Source: Pseudomaricurvus sp050633365 (GTDB lineage Bacteria; Pseudomonadota; Gammaproteobacteria; Pseudomonadales; Cellvibrionaceae). Taken from it: 64,000 nucleotides of DNA. Position 1 is the stretch's first letter; each line of letters opens with the position of its first letter. The position numbers and the translations under genes were made by a program. Positions 45,314 through 54,335 of the stretch are shown here, in pieces. Location of the stretch: the NCBI GenBank assembly GCA_050633365.1, contig JBOEGJ010000019.1, forward strand, positions 1-64,000, given 5' to 3'. The notes beneath the pieces were generated by a model that was given only the letters and a program-made list of their open reading frames with translations, did not search any database and was not told where the DNA came from.

Positions 45314-46003
45314 TTAGTTTAATTGTGCTGTATTTGGTTGTTTTGATGGTTTTTTTGCTTGAAAAAGTCGAACGGTTCCCAAGAATGTGGGTACAAATCT
45401 ACTATTTTCTACATCAGTGAATCCGGTTTCTTTCATATGGTTTGGTAATGTACCTTTAACGCTGTCGCGTGTCGTTTCAAAACCGTCCAGTAGTTGAACG
45501 ATGAAAAACATGAGTCGTTGGATACGCGATGACGGCTTTCCCCAATCCGCGATATGCAGCCGGCCTCCCGGTTTAAGGACACGAAGAATTTCGGCCAAGG
45601 CTTCGCGTTTTTGGTGGGTTGTCAAATGATGAAAGAACAGGCTCGAAACAACGATATCGAAAGTCTGTGCGTTATCCGGTAGCTGTTGTGCATACCCTTG
45701 CTGGAAACTAATTTGACTGCCAATGGCAGCCACTTTGCTATTCGCCCGCTCAAGCTGCACTGGATCGGCGTCCAACCCCTTGATACGAAGCTTTTGCTCG
45801 CGTTCTGCGAGTAGATAGGTCAATGTGCCGGTGCCACAGCCAACATCGAGAACATGCTCCCCAGCTTGAGGGGCCGCTAATTCAACCAATTTATTTTTAA
45901 ACATTCCTTCACGGGTGGTCAGCCGCACTACTAAGTCATAAAAGCGTGTTAAAGCGTGATATTTCAACGCGGGTATATAGGATTGCTGGCTGTGTGATTT
46001 CAT
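45314..46003 (-). CDS. Class I SAM-dependent methyltransferase
   Basis: A 229-residue methyltransferase of the UbiE-like type. Motif I is HVLDVGCGTGTLTYLLAE, the acidic end of strand 2 is IKGLDADPVQLERA, and motif IV is DIVVSSLFFHHLTTHQKRE, followed by ILRVLKPGGRLHIADWG. The substrate cannot be read from sequence. It is in a minus-strand pair with the CDF gene (18 bp gap), so a role in metal(loid) or membrane-quinone chemistry under metal stress is possible but unproven. Confidence 0.88.
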   Translation of the reverse strand: MKSHSQQSYIPALKYHALTRFYDLVVRLTTREGMFKNKLVELAAPQAGEHVLDVGCGTGTLTYLLAEREQKLRIKGLDADPVQLERANSKVAAIGSQISFQQGYAQQLPDNAQTFDIVVSSLFFHHLTTHQKREALAEILRVLKPGGRLHIADWGKPSSRIQRLMFFIVQLLDGFETTRDSVKGTLPNHMKETGFTDVENSRFVPTFLGTVRLFQAKKPSKQPNTAQLN

Positions 46004-46021
46004 AGACTCAAACGCTCGCCG

Positions 46022-46921
46022 TCAGGATTTCAGTTGCAAAATGCGGCGAGCGCCATTTAGAACGATCAAACCGATCAAAAAACCAATCACTAGATCCGGG
46101 TAGCGTGAACCAGTCAATGCAACTAATAAACCAGCCCCGATAACCCCAAGATTAGCAATCACATCGTTGGCTGAAAAAATCCAACTGGCCTTCATGTGGG
46201 CTCCGCTGTCCTTTTGTTTGGCAATGAGCACCAGGCACAGGGCGTTGGCCGCCAGTGCCACGCAGCCAAAGCTCATCATGAGCATCGACTCCGGTTCACT
46301 GCCAAACAAAAATCGCCGGATAACTTCACTCAACGCACCCAGTGCAAGCAGCATCTGTAACCAGCCTGCAAAGTGCGCGGCACGCAGCTTCATTTGAGCA
46401 CTATGCCCTACCGCATAGAGCGCTAGGCCGTATACGGCAGCATCAGCAAACATGTCCAAGGAATCGGCAATTAATCCAGTCGACTGTGCAACCCAACCGA
46501 TGCTGATTTCTACCCCAAACATGAGGGCATTGATCGCTAATAGCCACTTGAGTATCCCGGCCTCTTTTTGATTGACGGCATCCGCTGAGGCCACAGCCTG
46601 AGATAATTCACTGCTGCCAATATCTTGGGTGTGTTCAAGCACAGCCCCTAGGCCCAATGATTCGATACGTGACCGTATGGCTTCCAGATTATTATCATAA
46701 AAGACCTTGAGTTTTCGATGGGGCGTATCAAATTCAAGGGCGATTCCTGGCCCAAGATCATCCAACGCCATGCGAATCATTCGCTCTTCAGACGGACAAT
46801 CCATCTTGGGCACCGAGAACTGGCTGACAAATCCACCGTTCGGTTGTGTGTCTGTAATAGGTGAAGGGGCAGCGTCGGCTTTTACCTGATCGGCGCATTG
46901 CTCTGTGCAACTTTCTTTCAT
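46022..46921 (-). CDS. CDF-type cation transporter with N-terminal metal-binding domain
   Basis: A 299-residue protein. The N-terminal part is HMA-like (SVPKMDCPSEERMIRMAL, with a Cys), preceded by further Cys (ESCTEQCAD). The membrane part has CDF features (STGLIADSLDMFADAAVYG and FSANDVIANLGVIGAG). HMA-CDF fusions occur in lead and zinc resistance clusters. The promoter at 46952-46982 has the 19-bp spacer controlled by MerR-type proteins, and the PbrR/CadR-like gene is divergent, so metal-inducible expression is expected. Confidence 0.88.
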   Translation of the reverse strand: MKESCTEQCADQVKADAAPSPITDTQPNGGFVSQFSVPKMDCPSEERMIRMALDDLGPGIALEFDTPHRKLKVFYDNNLEAIRSRIESLGLGAVLEHTQDIGSSELSQAVASADAVNQKEAGILKWLLAINALMFGVEISIGWVAQSTGLIADSLDMFADAAVYGLALYAVGHSAQMKLRAAHFAGWLQMLLALGALSEVIRRFLFGSEPESMLMMSFGCVALAANALCLVLIAKQKDSGAHMKASWIFSANDVIANLGVIGAGLLVALTGSRYPDLVIGFLIGLIVLNGARRILQLKS

Positions 46922-46951
46922 GTGAACACTCTTGTACTTTGATAGTATCGG

Positions 46952-46982
46952 AGTATAGACTCTATAGTTGCTATAGAGTCAA
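46952..46982 (-). promoter_or_regulatory. MerR-type promoter-operator of the CDF gene
   Basis: On the minus strand, TTGACT (46982-46977) and TATACT (46957-46952) are 19 bp apart, the overlong spacer that MerR-family activators twist into register. The spacer contains most of a perfect dyad, GACTCTATAG-TTG-CTATAGAGTC (46958-46980). Confidence 0.88.
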
Positions 46983-46997
46983 GCGTTGGAGAAAATG

Positions 46998-47405
46998 ATG
47001 AAAATTGGTGAACTCGCCAAATTGACCGGGTGCTCTGTGCAGACAATACGCTATTATGAAAAAGAGAAGCTGCTTCAATCAAAAGCGCGTAGTGAAGGAA
47101 ATTTTCGTCTGTATGATGCCTCAGCTGTTGAACAACTTATGTTTATTAAACACTGCCGTAGCCTTGACCTTGCTTTATCAGAGGTTCGTCAGTTGATTGA
47201 ATTAAACCAATCGCCTGGTACGCATTGCGATGATGTGAACAAGATGATTGATAACCATATTGAGCAAGTAGAGCAGCGCATGATGGAGCTAGAAAGGCTT
47301 CGACAACATCTAACATCACTACGGGATAGCTGCTCAACTAACCGCACTGTCGAGGAGTGCGGTATTTTGAGAAACTTGTCGGCAAAGCAACTGGAGAATC
47401 CGTGA
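46998..47405 (+). CDS. MerR-family Cd/Pb-responsive regulator (CadR/PbrR-like)
   Basis: A 135-residue activator. ATG 46998 begins the canonical MKIGELAKLTGCSVQTIRYYE; GGAGA lies 5 nt upstream. The metal-binding Cys are in GTHCDDV, and in LRDSCS and VEECGIL near the C-terminus, the three-Cys layout of CadR/PbrR and not of mercury (MerR) or copper (CueR) sensors. It is divergent from the CDF gene and convergent with the PbrT-like gene, both of which have 19-bp spacer promoters. Confidence 0.9.
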   Translation: MKIGELAKLTGCSVQTIRYYEKEKLLQSKARSEGNFRLYDASAVEQLMFIKHCRSLDLALSEVRQLIELNQSPGTHCDDVNKMIDNHIEQVEQRMMELERLRQHLTSLRDSCSTNRTVEECGILRNLSAKQLENP

Positions 47406-47428
47406 AGCCTATTCCTTGTTATTGGACG

Positions 47429-49390
47429 CTATGCCTGCCGTATCGAATTCCTCCTAACTTTCGACCGTAGTATGACCACAGCGAAAGCGAGTAGTATCAG
47501 TGCCTGGGACAATACTCCCTGCCATGTTGAATTAACGCCAATCCATTCAATTGAAAAACTAACCGGCAATGGTGAAATATCGATAAAAGCAGCTTCTTGA
47601 AGAGCTGATACAGCCTTGCCCATTAGTACGAACGAGAGGGCCAATAATAAATAGGTGGTTGTCGCGAAGAAGCGAGCTATGGGGAGCTTGATTGAATACT
47701 TGATCAATACCCACGCCAACACGAAGAGTATAATTGTGCCGAGAAAGAACCCCCCTGCGACATAAGAAAATTGAGCATCAACAGATTGTGTCAGCAGCGA
47801 TTGGTAAAAAAGAATCGTTTCAAATATTTCGCGGTACACTGCGATAAATGCAAGGGCGGTTAATCCCCAGAGGGTTCCAGACTTAAGTTTGGTATTAATA
47901 TGTTGCTGGATATAGGCTTGCCATTGCTCAGCATGAGTTTTGTCATGCATCCAGATGCCGACATAAAATAACACCACCGCGGCTAACATCGCGGCGACAC
48001 CCTCCATTACTTCCCTACTGGCACCGCTTATACTGATTAGTGTTTGGGCTACCAGCCATGTGGCACCACCAGCGAATAGCGCGGAAATCCACCCAGCATG
48101 CACATACTTTAGTGCATCCCGGCGTTGCGTTCGTATCAGCACTGTCGTTAACGCAATAATGACTAACAGCGCTTCCAAGCCTTCGCGTAGCAGAATCACC
48201 AAACTCGCTGAAAAAAGCGTTCCATTCGATAGGGCCGATTCAGTTAAAAGCCGTTCGGCTTGATCCAATTGATTGAATGCATTGGACATCACGCTGTCCA
48301 ATTCGGGGTCATTTTGTGGCTGGCTGATAGCATGACGAAGTTTAATCAAGGTGGTTTCAATACTTTTCCGCAATGCTTGATTTCTTGCATCCAGGTTGTT
48401 TTCAACTAATTCAAAACCATCCAGGTAAGCGCTAACAGTGAGATTGTGTGCCCGATCATATTCGCCCATGTGGTACGCAGATTGCGCTGCTTTAAGCCGT
48501 TCTCGGGTGACAGTTAATGGTGTGCTCTTTGCGACAAACAATGAGTCCGGGTTGGCTCGAAGTTGTTCAACGACATTTATATGCTTGTCGGGCAGCTCTT
48601 TGGCTAACAATGTGGGACTATAGTTTACAAGTTGTTGCAGAGAAATGACGGGGTCGGCTTGAGCGAGAAGTTGCTCAGATGGCTGGAAAGCAAGGCTACC
48701 CACATAGAACGCCAGTGACCACTTCTGTTGGTCGGTTAATTGATCAAAAGCAGGCATAGCCGTGCCGTCGATACCGTTGGCAATCGCATCATATAGGCCG
48801 AGGATGGATCGGTTTAATGCGCGTTCTTTGTCAGTGAAATCAGTAGGGGATGGCTCTAAATTTGCAGCTGCAATTCCATCTCCCTGTCCGGTTACACCGT
48901 GGCAGCTAGCACAGTTGTTTTCATACATCTGTTGCCTTTCAGCTATCGCCATTAGCGCAGTGGGCAGAGATGATTGTGGTGCCAGTGTCAGTACTGAATA
49001 CCTCAATTCAGCGGTTAACACTCGCACGGTATTGATGCTTTGTTTGTTCTGGATAGATGATTGAAGCGACTTTGCTTGGTGGACAATAGGTTGGAGCTTG
49101 CTAAAAGATTCAGCTACACGCGAGATTTTCGTAGTAATTAGGCTGGAGAACTCCAGCATCTCCTGATACTCTCCATTGTCAGTTATCTGACCGTCGTTGA
49201 CAGCTTCGGAGTAATCAACACCGATATATTCTGCTAATTGTGCAATCTGCCGCAGTTCCACCAGGTGATCTTCGGATGCGGCAAGGCCCACGATTGACCA
49301 AGATACGAACACAAATAAAAAGCAAAACGCATAAATACGCCTAATAGAATGCTTTCGTTCAGATGAAAGGGTCATTACAAGCGATGGCAT
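47429..49390 (-). CDS. pbrT: PbrT-like FTR1 permease fused to cytochrome c domain
   Basis: A 653-residue membrane protein. It has a signal peptide, a periplasmic N-terminal part with a cytochrome c motif (NNCASCHGVTGQGDG) and a C-terminal seven-helix FTR1 permease. Two REXXE ion-binding motifs are visible: LLREGLEALLVI and VYREIFETILFY. This fusion is that of PbrT, the Pb(II) uptake protein of the Cupriavidus pbr operon; relatives import iron. A promoter of MerR type (49428-49458) and the nearby PbrR/CadR-like gene favour the lead assignment. Confidence 0.85.
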   Translation of the reverse strand: MPSLVMTLSSERKHSIRRIYAFCFLFVFVSWSIVGLAASEDHLVELRQIAQLAEYIGVDYSEAVNDGQITDNGEYQEMLEFSSLITTKISRVAESFSKLQPIVHQAKSLQSSIQNKQSINTVRVLTAELRYSVLTLAPQSSLPTALMAIAERQQMYENNCASCHGVTGQGDGIAAANLEPSPTDFTDKERALNRSILGLYDAIANGIDGTAMPAFDQLTDQQKWSLAFYVGSLAFQPSEQLLAQADPVISLQQLVNYSPTLLAKELPDKHINVVEQLRANPDSLFVAKSTPLTVTRERLKAAQSAYHMGEYDRAHNLTVSAYLDGFELVENNLDARNQALRKSIETTLIKLRHAISQPQNDPELDSVMSNAFNQLDQAERLLTESALSNGTLFSASLVILLREGLEALLVIIALTTVLIRTQRRDALKYVHAGWISALFAGGATWLVAQTLISISGASREVMEGVAAMLAAVVLFYVGIWMHDKTHAEQWQAYIQQHINTKLKSGTLWGLTALAFIAVYREIFETILFYQSLLTQSVDAQFSYVAGGFFLGTIILFVLAWVLIKYSIKLPIARFFATTTYLLLALSFVLMGKAVSALQEAAFIDISPLPVSFSIEWIGVNSTWQGVLSQALILLAFAVVILRSKVRRNSIRQA

Positions 49391-49427
49391 ATGGGTTTTT
49401 CCTCTAGCTAACTGATAATTATTCGCA

Positions 49428-49458
49428 ATTGTAATGTCTGTAGTAGCTATAGAGTCAA
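49428..49458 (-). promoter_or_regulatory. MerR-type promoter of the PbrT-like gene
   Basis: On the minus strand, TTGACT (49458-49453) and TACAAT (49433-49428) are 19 bp apart. The first half of the spacer (CTATAGC) equals that of the CDF promoter; the other half of the dyad is degenerate. It lies 38 bp upstream of the gene. The rest of 49391-49829 shows no gene. Confidence 0.8.
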
Positions 49459-49829
49459 GCTGAGTTGCAGGTGATATTCAAAGTATCAGTGGCCTGGTGT
49501 AGGCATGCTACTAATGATTGGCTAAGGTATTATTCGCCGGTATTTGGACAAATGGGTCTTGCTGTCCGGCAGCGCGAATGGCTGTTAGTGCCCGATTCTT
49601 CCTGCGGTTCTTTAGAGCCTAATCCAATTACGAGAGGTAGGTTAACGTAGTGTTCTAGGAACCTGGTTAATGAATAACTACAGTCCGGTAATAAGCGCTT
49701 ATGCTGCTTCTTTAGCATCAGCCGAATCGTAGATACGTTCAAGAATATGGGTCTTATTTTGAACTTTAAGGCGGTATTGTTATCGGATATGCTACTATCC
49801 TAGTGTTGGTATTTGGGTTCAAATTATTT

Positions 49830-50189
49830 ATGTGCCTTCATCGCAGGGTCATTGTAATTTTCATACTTGCATTTTTCTCATGCCAGTTAGTTATGGCGAG
49901 TGTGGCAGACCCCTGTGCGTTATATTCAGAAACCACGCATAGCCAACTTCAAAATTCGATAATTGAAGGTGTTTCAGGTGAGGAGGACTTGGAGTCCATC
50001 ACCATAGGGCTAGCCATACAAGAATGTGAACACTGTTGTCATAGTTCTGGCCATAGTCATTTTTTGTCATTTTTCTCGCCAATACCTGCCGATACTGTAG
50101 GTAGCAAATCTACTTTATTGTCTAGTCATAACGTAATCTATCAGTCCCGCTCGTTAAGCCCCTTGCATCGCCCCCCGATCATAGCCTGA
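49830..50189 (+). CDS. Orphan CzcI-like Cys/His small protein
   Basis: A 119-residue exported protein. ATG 49830 starts a signal segment (VIVIFILAFFSCQLVMA). The ligand cluster is CEHCCHSSGHSH and the tail is HRPPIIA, as in the leader proteins of both czc operons. No efflux gene follows it; the next genes are a DUF6316-type protein and an IS remnant. It may be the survivor of a lost metal operon. Confidence 0.65.
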   Translation: MCLHRRVIVIFILAFFSCQLVMASVADPCALYSETTHSQLQNSIIEGVSGEEDLESITIGLAIQECEHCCHSSGHSHFLSFFSPIPADTVGSKSTLLSSHNVIYQSRSLSPLHRPPIIA

Positions 50190-50328
50190 TCATTTTTAGT
50201 CAAATTAGCCCCATTGTTTAGAAACGCTTAATCCGTGTTTCATCATTCGGTGATGATTTTGGAGAGTGAAATTGAATTTCTAGTCTATGGGTGCCAAGAC
50301 TTAACTGCTTGCTAATAGGGGCAAGGTT

Positions 50329-50526
50329 ATGATTCAAAGTAGAGTGGAAGAAAAGTCAGCTGAATGTCATTTTCGAGCAAGCCGAATATATTTTATAGGC
50401 GGTAATGGTTGGTATTTTCTAACGCGTGAGGGAATTAGTTTTGGGCCATATGTTTCAAAAGCTGAGGCCGAGAATCATGTGTCACTATTTCTTTTTATGC
50501 TTGAAAGGGGGCGACTATGGTGGTAA
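50329..50526 (+). CDS. DUF6316-like small protein
   Basis: A 65-residue soluble protein with the pattern NGWYFLTREGISFGPYVSKA and a following helix (AENHVSLFLFM), typical of a small family found in marine gammaproteobacteria. Function unknown. It starts at ATG 50329 with AAGG upstream. Confidence 0.6.
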   Translation: MIQSRVEEKSAECHFRASRIYFIGGNGWYFLTREGISFGPYVSKAEAENHVSLFLFMLERGRLWW

Positions 50527-50596
50527 TTCGCTGTGGTCCCCAAATGGCGTAATTATTAGCGTCAGATAATCTCGTATTTTTCAGAGGCCGAGTATC

Positions 50597-50956
50597 TCAT
50601 ATATCGTCCTCCCCATCCCCGAGCACGCTTTTTTTGAGTACGCGGTTTTCCATAAATACCTCAGCCAGCGTTTCCTTCAGCGCAGCGGTTTCAGCACGTA
50701 AACCTTTGACTTCGCCGGGGGTGGCTTCACGAACTGTATCGCCTGACAAGCGCTTCTTACTGGCTTCCAGAAAGTCCTTTGACCAACGATAATAAACGTT
50801 GATATTGATACCTTCCCGGCGGCACAGTTCGGCCACACTATCCTCACCACGCAATCCTTCGAGTACATTGCGGATCTTTTCTTCAGACGAATAATGTTTA
50901 CGAGTAGCGCGACGGATGTCACGTACAGTTTTTTCAGCACCGGGTTTTCTAGTCAT
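50597..50956 (-). pseudogene. IS3-family transposase OrfA, OrfB missing (IS remnant)
   Basis: A 119-residue OrfA starting at ATG 50956 (MTRKPGAEKTVRDIRRATRK) with GAGGA upstream. It has the IS3-type HTH (YSSEEKIRNVLEGLRGEDSV, AELCRREGI) and leucine-rich tail (LRAETAALKETLAEVFMENR). No OrfB follows on the minus strand (50500-50596), so the element cannot transpose by itself. The sequence near 51010-51035 may be one terminal repeat. Confidence 0.85.
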
Positions 50957-51392
50957 CATCATTTCCTCTTCGAGTAAACGATGAACCAAAAACCTCTCTT
51001 AATCAAATCGCCAATCTGGTCCAACTAGTGCTGACGGGGTACAAATGAACCGCGAACAACAAATATTCTGGAGCATACCGGATTAAAAAATACGGCTGAG
51101 ACCCATCGAAATAAGGAATTCTGTCTGGTGTTAGTGGAATTTTTTTGGTTAGAGAACGTGACGATTAAATGTGAGCTTTAGTTTGGGAAAAACTGAGGCC
51201 ATTTAGATTCCTTAATTGATCTTCCCCCTGTTAGATGTCGCTTGTGCCTAGCGTGAATTGTCGACGTTTTGTGCTTCATTTTTTTTAAAATTTTTCTGTT
51301 GTTCGTTCTTACTGCTTGAATATGCAAATCTTAGTGTGTATGATAATTATTTGCATTATAGTGACTTGCTACAACTATTTTGATGTGGGCAT
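50957..51392 (+). other. Intergenic region between IS remnant and TonB receptor
   Basis: No gene is visible. The left part is presumably the IS remnant's end. The right part carries a Fur-like box (51342-51360) for the receptor. Confidence 0.5.
51342..51360 (+). promoter_or_regulatory. Fur-box-like operator
   Basis: GATAATTATTTGCATTATA matches 13-14 of 19 positions of the classical Fur box and keeps both outer half-sites (GATAAT and CATTAT). It lies 48 bp before the TonB receptor start, where iron repression would act. Confidence 0.6.
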
Positions 51393-51407
51393 ATGGGAGA
51401 TTTTTTC

Positions 51408-53564
51408 ATGCTTAAATTCCGAGGGCCTCTGTTTGCAGCGGCTATTTTTCTGGCCAATTACTCTTTCGCAGAGGGTGGTTATGTAGAGGAAGTAACAATC
51501 ATTGGTGATCGAGGTGATGCTCAACAATTACCAGGCTCCGCTTTTGTCGTTGATGAGCGAGCGTTAGCGAAGTTTGAGTACACCGATATAAATCGTATGG
51601 TGCGCCAAGTACCTGGGGTTTATCTACAGGAGGAGGACGGGTTCGGCTTACGACCGAATATCGGAATTCGTGGTGCTGGCGCTGAGCGTTCTGAGAAGAT
51701 AACGTTGATGGAAGACGGTGTGCTAATTGCTCCAGCCCCGTATTCTGCCCCTGCAGCCTACTATTTCCCGGTAGCAGGCCGTATGAGTGGAGTCGAAGTG
51801 TTGAAGGGGGCGAATATTCTGCGTCACGGCCCCTCAACAGTAGCGGGTGTAGTTAACCTCATCTCGACCCGTATCCCTGATGAAGCCGGTGGTCAGATTA
51901 ACCTTGAAGCCGGCGAATATGGCAGCAATCGTATTACTGCCAACTATGGTAACAGCGGAGAAAATTGGGGTTGGCTAGTAGAGACTCATCAGCAGGAGAG
52001 CGATGGTTTCAGAGACATTGATCGATCAAACAGAGATAGTGGCTTTGATATTGAAGACTATGTGATCAAGGCAAGAATCAATAGTGATAGTCATGCCCCT
52101 ATCTATCAGCAACTGGATATTAAACTTCAGTATTCAGAAGAGATGTCTAACGAAACTTATGTTGGCCTCACAGACGCTGATTTCGATACTGATGTAAATC
52201 GTCGTTATGGTCTGACCGAACTTGATCAGATGAATACTCGTCACAATGGCGCCAATCTTCGTTACCTGGCCAAGTTCAATGAGCAGTTCAGCCTGACCAC
52301 TACTGCTTACTACAACAAATTCAAGCGCGACTGGTTCAAGGTCGACAAGATTGATGGTGGCAGCTTCGGTAGTATTATCGATGCAGCAAATGTCGGGGAT
52401 CAAAACGCCCAAGACATTCTAGACGGTATTGCTGATGCCGAAATAAGCATCAAACACAATAACCGTGAATACCTGAGTAAAGGTGTTCAGTTGGTTGCTG
52501 ACTGGACGATAGCGGATCACCAACTGCAAGGGGGGATGCGCTACCACGAGGATAATGTCGACCGCTTCCAGCCCGCAGAGGTCTACCAGCAGACTAGTGG
52601 TGAGATGATCTTTGACTCGATCAGCAACCCCAACTCCAGTAATAACCGTGTAGAAGAAGCGGAAGCCCTAGCCCTGCACCTGATGGATGTCTGGAGTGTT
52701 ACCGATGCGCTGCAGTTGACCTTGGGTTTGCGTTACGAAGATATTGAGACTGAGCAGCGTCGTTACAGTGACATTGTTCGTAGCACGAGCAGCGTCACTG
52801 CGGAAAATAGCGTGGATGAGCTGCTGTGGAGTGTTGGCGTCACCTATGATTTAAGCAATCAGTGGCAGCTACTAGCTGGTACGCATACAGGATTTGCACC
52901 GACGTCTCCGGGGGCTCAGGAGAATATTGATCCGGAAAAGAGCACTAACTATGAAGCTGGTATACGCTTTCAAGGCGATAACGTGAACGTTTCTGCCATC
53001 GCCTTTTACAGCGATTACGAAAATAAGGTCACCAACTGCTCGGTGGCGTTCCCCTGCGGTGAGTTTACCAGCGGTTCGGAGAGCGAAGGGGAATCGGAAA
53101 TTAAGGGGCTGGAGTTGGTCCTGAATAGCAGCCTTTACAAAAATAGTGACCTTAATATTCCGCTGATGGTGAGCTACACCTACACCGATGCTGAAATTAC
53201 CGATGCCGCCGAATCAAACAACCAGGATGGCGATGTACTGGCTTATGTGCCGGAAAATATCTTGAATGCGCAGATCGGCTTTGAACTCGCATCGGGCTGG
53301 AGTACCTATTTGAACGCCAGCTATGTCGACGAAATGTGCATCGAAAACAGTTGCGAGCGTAGCGGTGTCGATGACACCTTCCTCACAACGGATGATGTGC
53401 TGGTGTTTGATTTGGCCACACATTACCAGGTTAATGAAGCAACAAGTGTCTATCTGAAAATGGACAACCTGTTCGATGAGCAAGGTATTGTGGCACGCAG
53501 TCCGGGAGGGGCTCGTGCGAGCAAACCACGTACAGCGACTGTTGGTATGAAAATCTCATTTTAA
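51408..53564 (+). CDS. TonB-dependent outer-membrane receptor, FecA-like
   Basis: A 718-residue receptor. ATG 51408 has GGGAG 8 nt upstream and gives a signal peptide (GPLFAAAIFLANYSFA); ATG 51393 would place that site inside the gene. After a TonB-box-like VEEVTIIG comes the plug (DINRMVRQVPGVYLQEEDGF, LRPNIGIRGAGAERSEK, VEVLKGANILRHGPSTVAG). A 22-strand barrel follows and ends in aromatic Phe (VGMKISF). The plug resembles ferric-dicitrate FecA, but there is no N-terminal signalling extension and no FecI/FecR nearby. The substrate (iron chelate or another metal complex) is undetermined. Confidence 0.9.
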   Translation: MLKFRGPLFAAAIFLANYSFAEGGYVEEVTIIGDRGDAQQLPGSAFVVDERALAKFEYTDINRMVRQVPGVYLQEEDGFGLRPNIGIRGAGAERSEKITLMEDGVLIAPAPYSAPAAYYFPVAGRMSGVEVLKGANILRHGPSTVAGVVNLISTRIPDEAGGQINLEAGEYGSNRITANYGNSGENWGWLVETHQQESDGFRDIDRSNRDSGFDIEDYVIKARINSDSHAPIYQQLDIKLQYSEEMSNETYVGLTDADFDTDVNRRYGLTELDQMNTRHNGANLRYLAKFNEQFSLTTTAYYNKFKRDWFKVDKIDGGSFGSIIDAANVGDQNAQDILDGIADAEISIKHNNREYLSKGVQLVADWTIADHQLQGGMRYHEDNVDRFQPAEVYQQTSGEMIFDSISNPNSSNNRVEEAEALALHLMDVWSVTDALQLTLGLRYEDIETEQRRYSDIVRSTSSVTAENSVDELLWSVGVTYDLSNQWQLLAGTHTGFAPTSPGAQENIDPEKSTNYEAGIRFQGDNVNVSAIAFYSDYENKVTNCSVAFPCGEFTSGSESEGESEIKGLELVLNSSLYKNSDLNIPLMVSYTYTDAEITDAAESNNQDGDVLAYVPENILNAQIGFELASGWSTYLNASYVDEMCIENSCERSGVDDTFLTTDDVLVFDLATHYQVNEATSVYLKMDNLFDEQGIVARSPGGARASKPRTATVGMKISF

Positions 53565-53855
53565 GACTTGAGGCTTCAGTTTTAAGTAACTGATTTCCAA
53601 TTAGGTCTTAGTTGCGTGTAGTCTTAGCTGTTGTAGTCCAGACTTGATCTGACAGTTACCGATTTTTCAGATGGTGTTTGTCAGGTTAGGTCAGGTTCAG
53701 TTCATGAACTTTTCTGATCCATCTTTTTAAACCTCTGTCGATAAAATCCTTTTAAGTGTTAAAAACTTACTTCTCTATCGGAAAGATTTTCTGTCGTTCT
53801 GGTTGGGTGGTCGGTTAACAATAGGAGTAACGAAACCTACTTAAGAGGGACGACG

Positions 53856-54335
53856 GTGCCCAAGCCGCAGATTAACATTCTGTTCGCCTTAACAGTTTTA
53901 TTTACTGTGATACTTTCCACAGCTTATGCGGAAGATTTTCCGGTATCTATTATTGCTATTTCATCCGATCAGCGGCCATTCCTGCCTATCGACTGGAATG
54001 GTTTTGGAACTACCGGAAACCAACCTAAATTTACGCTTCTTAACCTCAATAGTGTCCAGTCTATAGAGGAGCGATTGGGTAAGGGGTTACCTAATGATCC
54101 TAAACAGGCGCGCGCAACGGTCGATCAACGCATTGCACAGATAGGCCGTTCTCAGTTAGATGCCGAGTTACGCACTGCTTATCTTCCTCTGGGCACTATG
54201 ATGGCGTATGGCCTTGACCGTTATCCAGTAATTATTTTCGATAAGCGAGAGGTGATCTATGGAATGACCGATCTCTCTCTAGCCATCAATCGGCATCGTC
54301 AGTGGCTTAAAGATAAAAATGGAGGGGGTAATTGA
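53856..54335 (+). CDS. TIGR03757 ICE protein
   Basis: A 159-residue exported protein that reopens the conjugation genes after cargo. GTG 53856 has AGAGGGA upstream. A signal peptide (ILFALTVLFTVILSTAYA) precedes YLPLGTMMAYGLDRYPVIIF and VIYGMTDLSLAI, as in TrbC/TraW-like thioredoxin-fold proteins. It overlaps the next gene by ATGA. The preceding 291 bp show no gene. Confidence 0.85.
   Translation: MPKPQINILFALTVLFTVILSTAYAEDFPVSIIAISSDQRPFLPIDWNGFGTTGNQPKFTLLNLNSVQSIEERLGKGLPNDPKQARATVDQRIAQIGRSQLDAELRTAYLPLGTMMAYGLDRYPVIIFDKREVIYGMTDLSLAINRHRQWLKDKNGGGN

Noticed and set aside
49413..49431. Fur-box-like sequence near the PbrT-like promoter
   Set aside because: Only about 11 of 19 positions match and one half-site is lost; the MerR-type promoter explains the region better.
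49465..49742. Short frames on both strands between the PbrT-like gene and the orphan leader
   Set aside because: No start site, motif or coding pattern; treated as intergenic.
53565..53855. Gap before TIGR03757 as a possible gene
   Set aside because: Frames are short and broken; only AT-rich intergenic sequence is seen.
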